Assembly (NCBI RefSeq): GCF_005377625.1
Contig: NZ_CP040098.1
Location: 2,965,279 to 3,029,278, forward strand
Length of the DNA: 64,000 nucleotides
Direction: 5' to 3'
From: Desulfoglaeba alkanexedens ALDC
GTDB lineage: Bacteria; Desulfobacterota; Syntrophobacteria; Syntrophobacterales; DSM-9756
Shown: positions 62,352 to 64,000 of the stretch, one piece after another
Numbering within the stretch: the stretch's first letter is position 1
Layout of the letters: each line of letters begins with the position of its first letter
The notes under the pieces: generated by a model
Told to the model about the DNA's origin: nothing
The model's database searches: none
Seen by the model: the letters and a program-made list of their open reading frames with translations, nothing else
Position numbers and translations under genes: made by a program

Positions 62352-64000
62352 AGGCGTCCAGGATTGCCGGGGCATCGAGCCCTTCCATGCGGTAGAGCTC
62401 CCGGGGGGCGCCGGAATGCCCGTAGTGTTTGACTCCGAGGCGGACCAGGCGGCAGGAAACGGCCCGGTCGGCCAGGACTCCAGCGACTCGGGCGCCGAGC
62501 CCGGTTTCCACGTGGTGGTCTTCCACCGTGAGGATCAAGCCGGTTCCCGCAGCTTCGATGACGGCGTCTTCGTCCAGGGGCTTGATGGAGGCGCAGTTGA
62601 CGACGGCCACCTTGAGTCCGTCTTCTTCTTCGAGCAGCCTCTGAGCCTCCAGGGCTATGGCCACCATGGGGCCGTACGCGAGGATCGCCCCGTCGCTTCC
62701 CCGCCGCACCCAGTCGGCCCGGCCCGGTCGAAAACGATAGTCGCCGCCGTAGAGGGGGACGCCGTCTCTGTCGGTCAGCACGGGGGTCTTGGAGCGGCCC
62801 ATGCCCACGAAGCAGTTGCCGGGATGTTGGGCCGCGTGGCGTACGATGCGGTCGGTCTGGTTGGGATCCGCCGGAATGAAGATGGAAAAGTGGTACAGGT
62901 TCTGCAAAAGGCCGATGTAGTCGATGCACTGATGGGTCTGGCCGTCCTCGCCCACGTCCAGGCCCAGGTGCGTACAGACCAGCTTCAGCTGGGACCCGTT
63001 GATGTCGTTCAGTCGATGCTGGTTGTAGACTTCGCTCACGCCGAAGACGCCGAAGGTGCTGAAAAAGACGGCGAACCCTTCGCGGCTCACGGCCCCGGAA
63101 ACCGTGGCGGTGTGGTGTTCCTGAATGCCGGCTTCAAAGAACGCATCAGGCGAAACCTTGTGGAACCCCTTCATCTTCACCGACCCTTCCAGGTCGCAGC
63201 TGAAGCCCAGTATTTTCGGCGTGTCTCCGGTGTTGTTCAGCCGTGCCAGGTCCTCCAGGGCCGCTCCATAGGCCGACCGATTGTCGATGCGCACGTCGGC
63301 CCCGTACTCCCGCGGTGAGCCCTCATGGATTTCGGGGTATGGAATAGCCGGGCAGTAAGCGCTCTGAAACAGGCGGTGGTGCCGGCGCTTTTCCTGGAAG
63401 GATGCCAGGGCGTTTTCCATGCCCAGTTCGGCGAAGGCGCGTTCCGCCTCGTCTTCGGTCAGAGCGCACCCGTGGTAGTGGGCGTTGTTTTCCATGAAAG
63501 AGATGCCTTTTCCCATGACCGTCCGCGCCACGATGACCGAAGGGCGCGCCGGGTCGGGAACGTCCCGCCGATGGACGCGGCGGAGGGCGTCGAAAATTTC
63601 CCGGTAATCGTGGCCGTCTTCCACTGAAATCACGTTCCAGCCGCTAGCGGCGTATTCGTCCCGGATCCTCTGCGGCATAACCGTTTGGGTGTCTCCGCCG
63701 ATCTGGAGCCGATTCCGATCCACGATCCCCAGCAGGTTGCTCAGTTTGTACTTCCAAGCGAAGCGTCTCGCTTCCGAAACCTGGCCCTTCTGCTGTTCGC
63801 CGTCTCCCATGAGCGCGGCCACGCGGGCGTCCCGTTGTCGCAGTCTGAGGGCCAGGGCCATACCGGTGGCCGCCGAGAGCCCCTGGCCCAGGTTGCCCGT
63901 GTTCCATTCCACCCCCGGCACGCAGGTTTCCACGTGCCCGGCGAAGGAAGAGCCTGCGCGGCGGAATTCGAGAAGCATGGCGTCTTCCGCGATGTAGCCG
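62314..64000 (-). CDS. Transketolase (5' end outside window)
   Basis: At least 561 residues; the frame is open to the right edge, which lies in the family motif Y-I-A-E-D-A-M. Visible parts: ETCVPGVEWNTGNLGQGLSA, the TPP/Mg motif GDGEQQKGQVSEARRFAWKY (most transketolases have GDGE-L-x-E-G), the central pyrimidine domain QEHHTATVSGAVSREGFAVF, and the C-terminal domain VNCASIKPLDEDAVIEAAGT, LTVEDHHVETGLGA. Transfers two-carbon units in the pentose phosphate pathway. About 60-90 N-terminal residues are missing. The QQ-K-G variation suggests a subfamily away from E. coli TktA. Confidence 0.9.
   Translation of the reverse strand, partial: GYIAEDAMLLEFRRAGSSFAGHVETCVPGVEWNTGNLGQGLSAATGMALALRLRQRDARVAALMGDGEQQKGQVSEARRFAWKYKLSNLLGIVDRNRLQIGGDTQTVMPQRIRDEYAASGWNVISVEDGHDYREIFDALRRVHRRDVPDPARPSVIVARTVMGKGISFMENNAHYHGCALTEDEAERAFAELGMENALASFQEKRRHHRLFQSAYCPAIPYPEIHEGSPREYGADVRIDNRSAYGAALEDLARLNNTGDTPKILGFSCDLEGSVKMKGFHKVSPDAFFEAGIQEHHTATVSGAVSREGFAVFFSTFGVFGVSEVYNQHRLNDINGSQLKLVCTHLGLDVGEDGQTHQCIDYIGLLQNLYHFSIFIPADPNQTDRIVRHAAQHPGNCFVGMGRSKTPVLTDRDGVPLYGGDYRFRPGRADWVRRGSDGAILAYGPMVAIALEAQRLLEEEDGLKVAVVNCASIKPLDEDAVIEAAGTGLILTVEDHHVETGLGARVAGVLADRAVSCRLVRLGVKHYGHSGAPRELYRMEGLDAPAILDAFRKAHAAVRSGK

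Overview
The window is GC-rich, densely coded bacterial DNA. It looks like a Gram-negative anaerobe of the Desulfobacterota (old Deltaproteobacteria), perhaps the Syntrophobacterales. This is an inference from gene content: LPS-export and KDO genes, sigma-54, an Nqr/Rnf-type redox pump, a two-subunit 2-oxoacid:acceptor oxidoreductase, two acyl-CoA synthetases, an AcuB-like protein and a nickel ECF transporter. No rRNA, tRNA, CRISPR array, prophage or transposase was found. Both ends cut genes: rpoN at the left, a transketolase at the right.

Layout. 1-5.7 kb (minus strand): pyrG-kdsA-kdsC-lptC-lptA-lptB-rpoN behind one good sigma-70 promoter. 5.9-9.4 kb: AcuB-like CBS protein, benzoate-type acyl-CoA ligase, MBL-fold hydrolase. 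10-16.7 kb: a NikKLMQO-type nickel/cobalt ECF transporter behind a promoter and a structured leader ending in an intrinsic terminator. NikL appears as two ORFs, and 1.2 kb of repeat DNA lies between nikQ and nikO. 16.6-24.8 kb: a glycosyltransferase, phoB-phoR-pstB-phoU, and convergent pstS-pstC-pstA. 25-31.5 kb: a second KhpA-like KH protein, a small Cys-rich protein, a DUF72 protein, a nuclease relic, a second acyl-CoA synthetase and a CPA2 antiporter. 31.9-34.4 kb: fused gamma/alpha plus beta subunits of a 2-oxoacid oxidoreductase. 34.7-39.4 kb (minus): RnfD/NqrB, RnfG/NqrC, RnfE/NqrD, RnfA/NqrE and an NqrF-type reductase, with no NqrA, RnfB or RnfC beside them. 39.8-44.8 kb: SlyD, a PpiC-type chaperone, Csp, an MFS relic, Gph, Nth, a cytidylate-kinase-like protein. 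45.1-51.5 kb: ffh-rpsP-khpA-rimM-trmD-RNA methyltransferase-rplS-rnhB-yraN-rsmI. 51.7-56.2 kb: a hybrid histidine kinase and a REC-GGDEF protein. 56.2-64 kb: membrane-anchored hypothetical, TrmJ, MEMO/AMMECR1 fusion, hypothetical, UMF1-type MFS, zinc-PLC-family protein, transketolase.

The most unusual non-coding feature is a two-copy element (9564-9944 and 13928-14742) bounded by 15-bp inverted repeats CATAAGCGCTAAGTT. The longer copy is flanked by an 11-bp direct repeat and carries 7-bp and 83-bp tandem arrays; a sequence resembling the unoccupied site lies at 6727-6788. Several families of short palindromic repeats fill most of the gene-free gaps.
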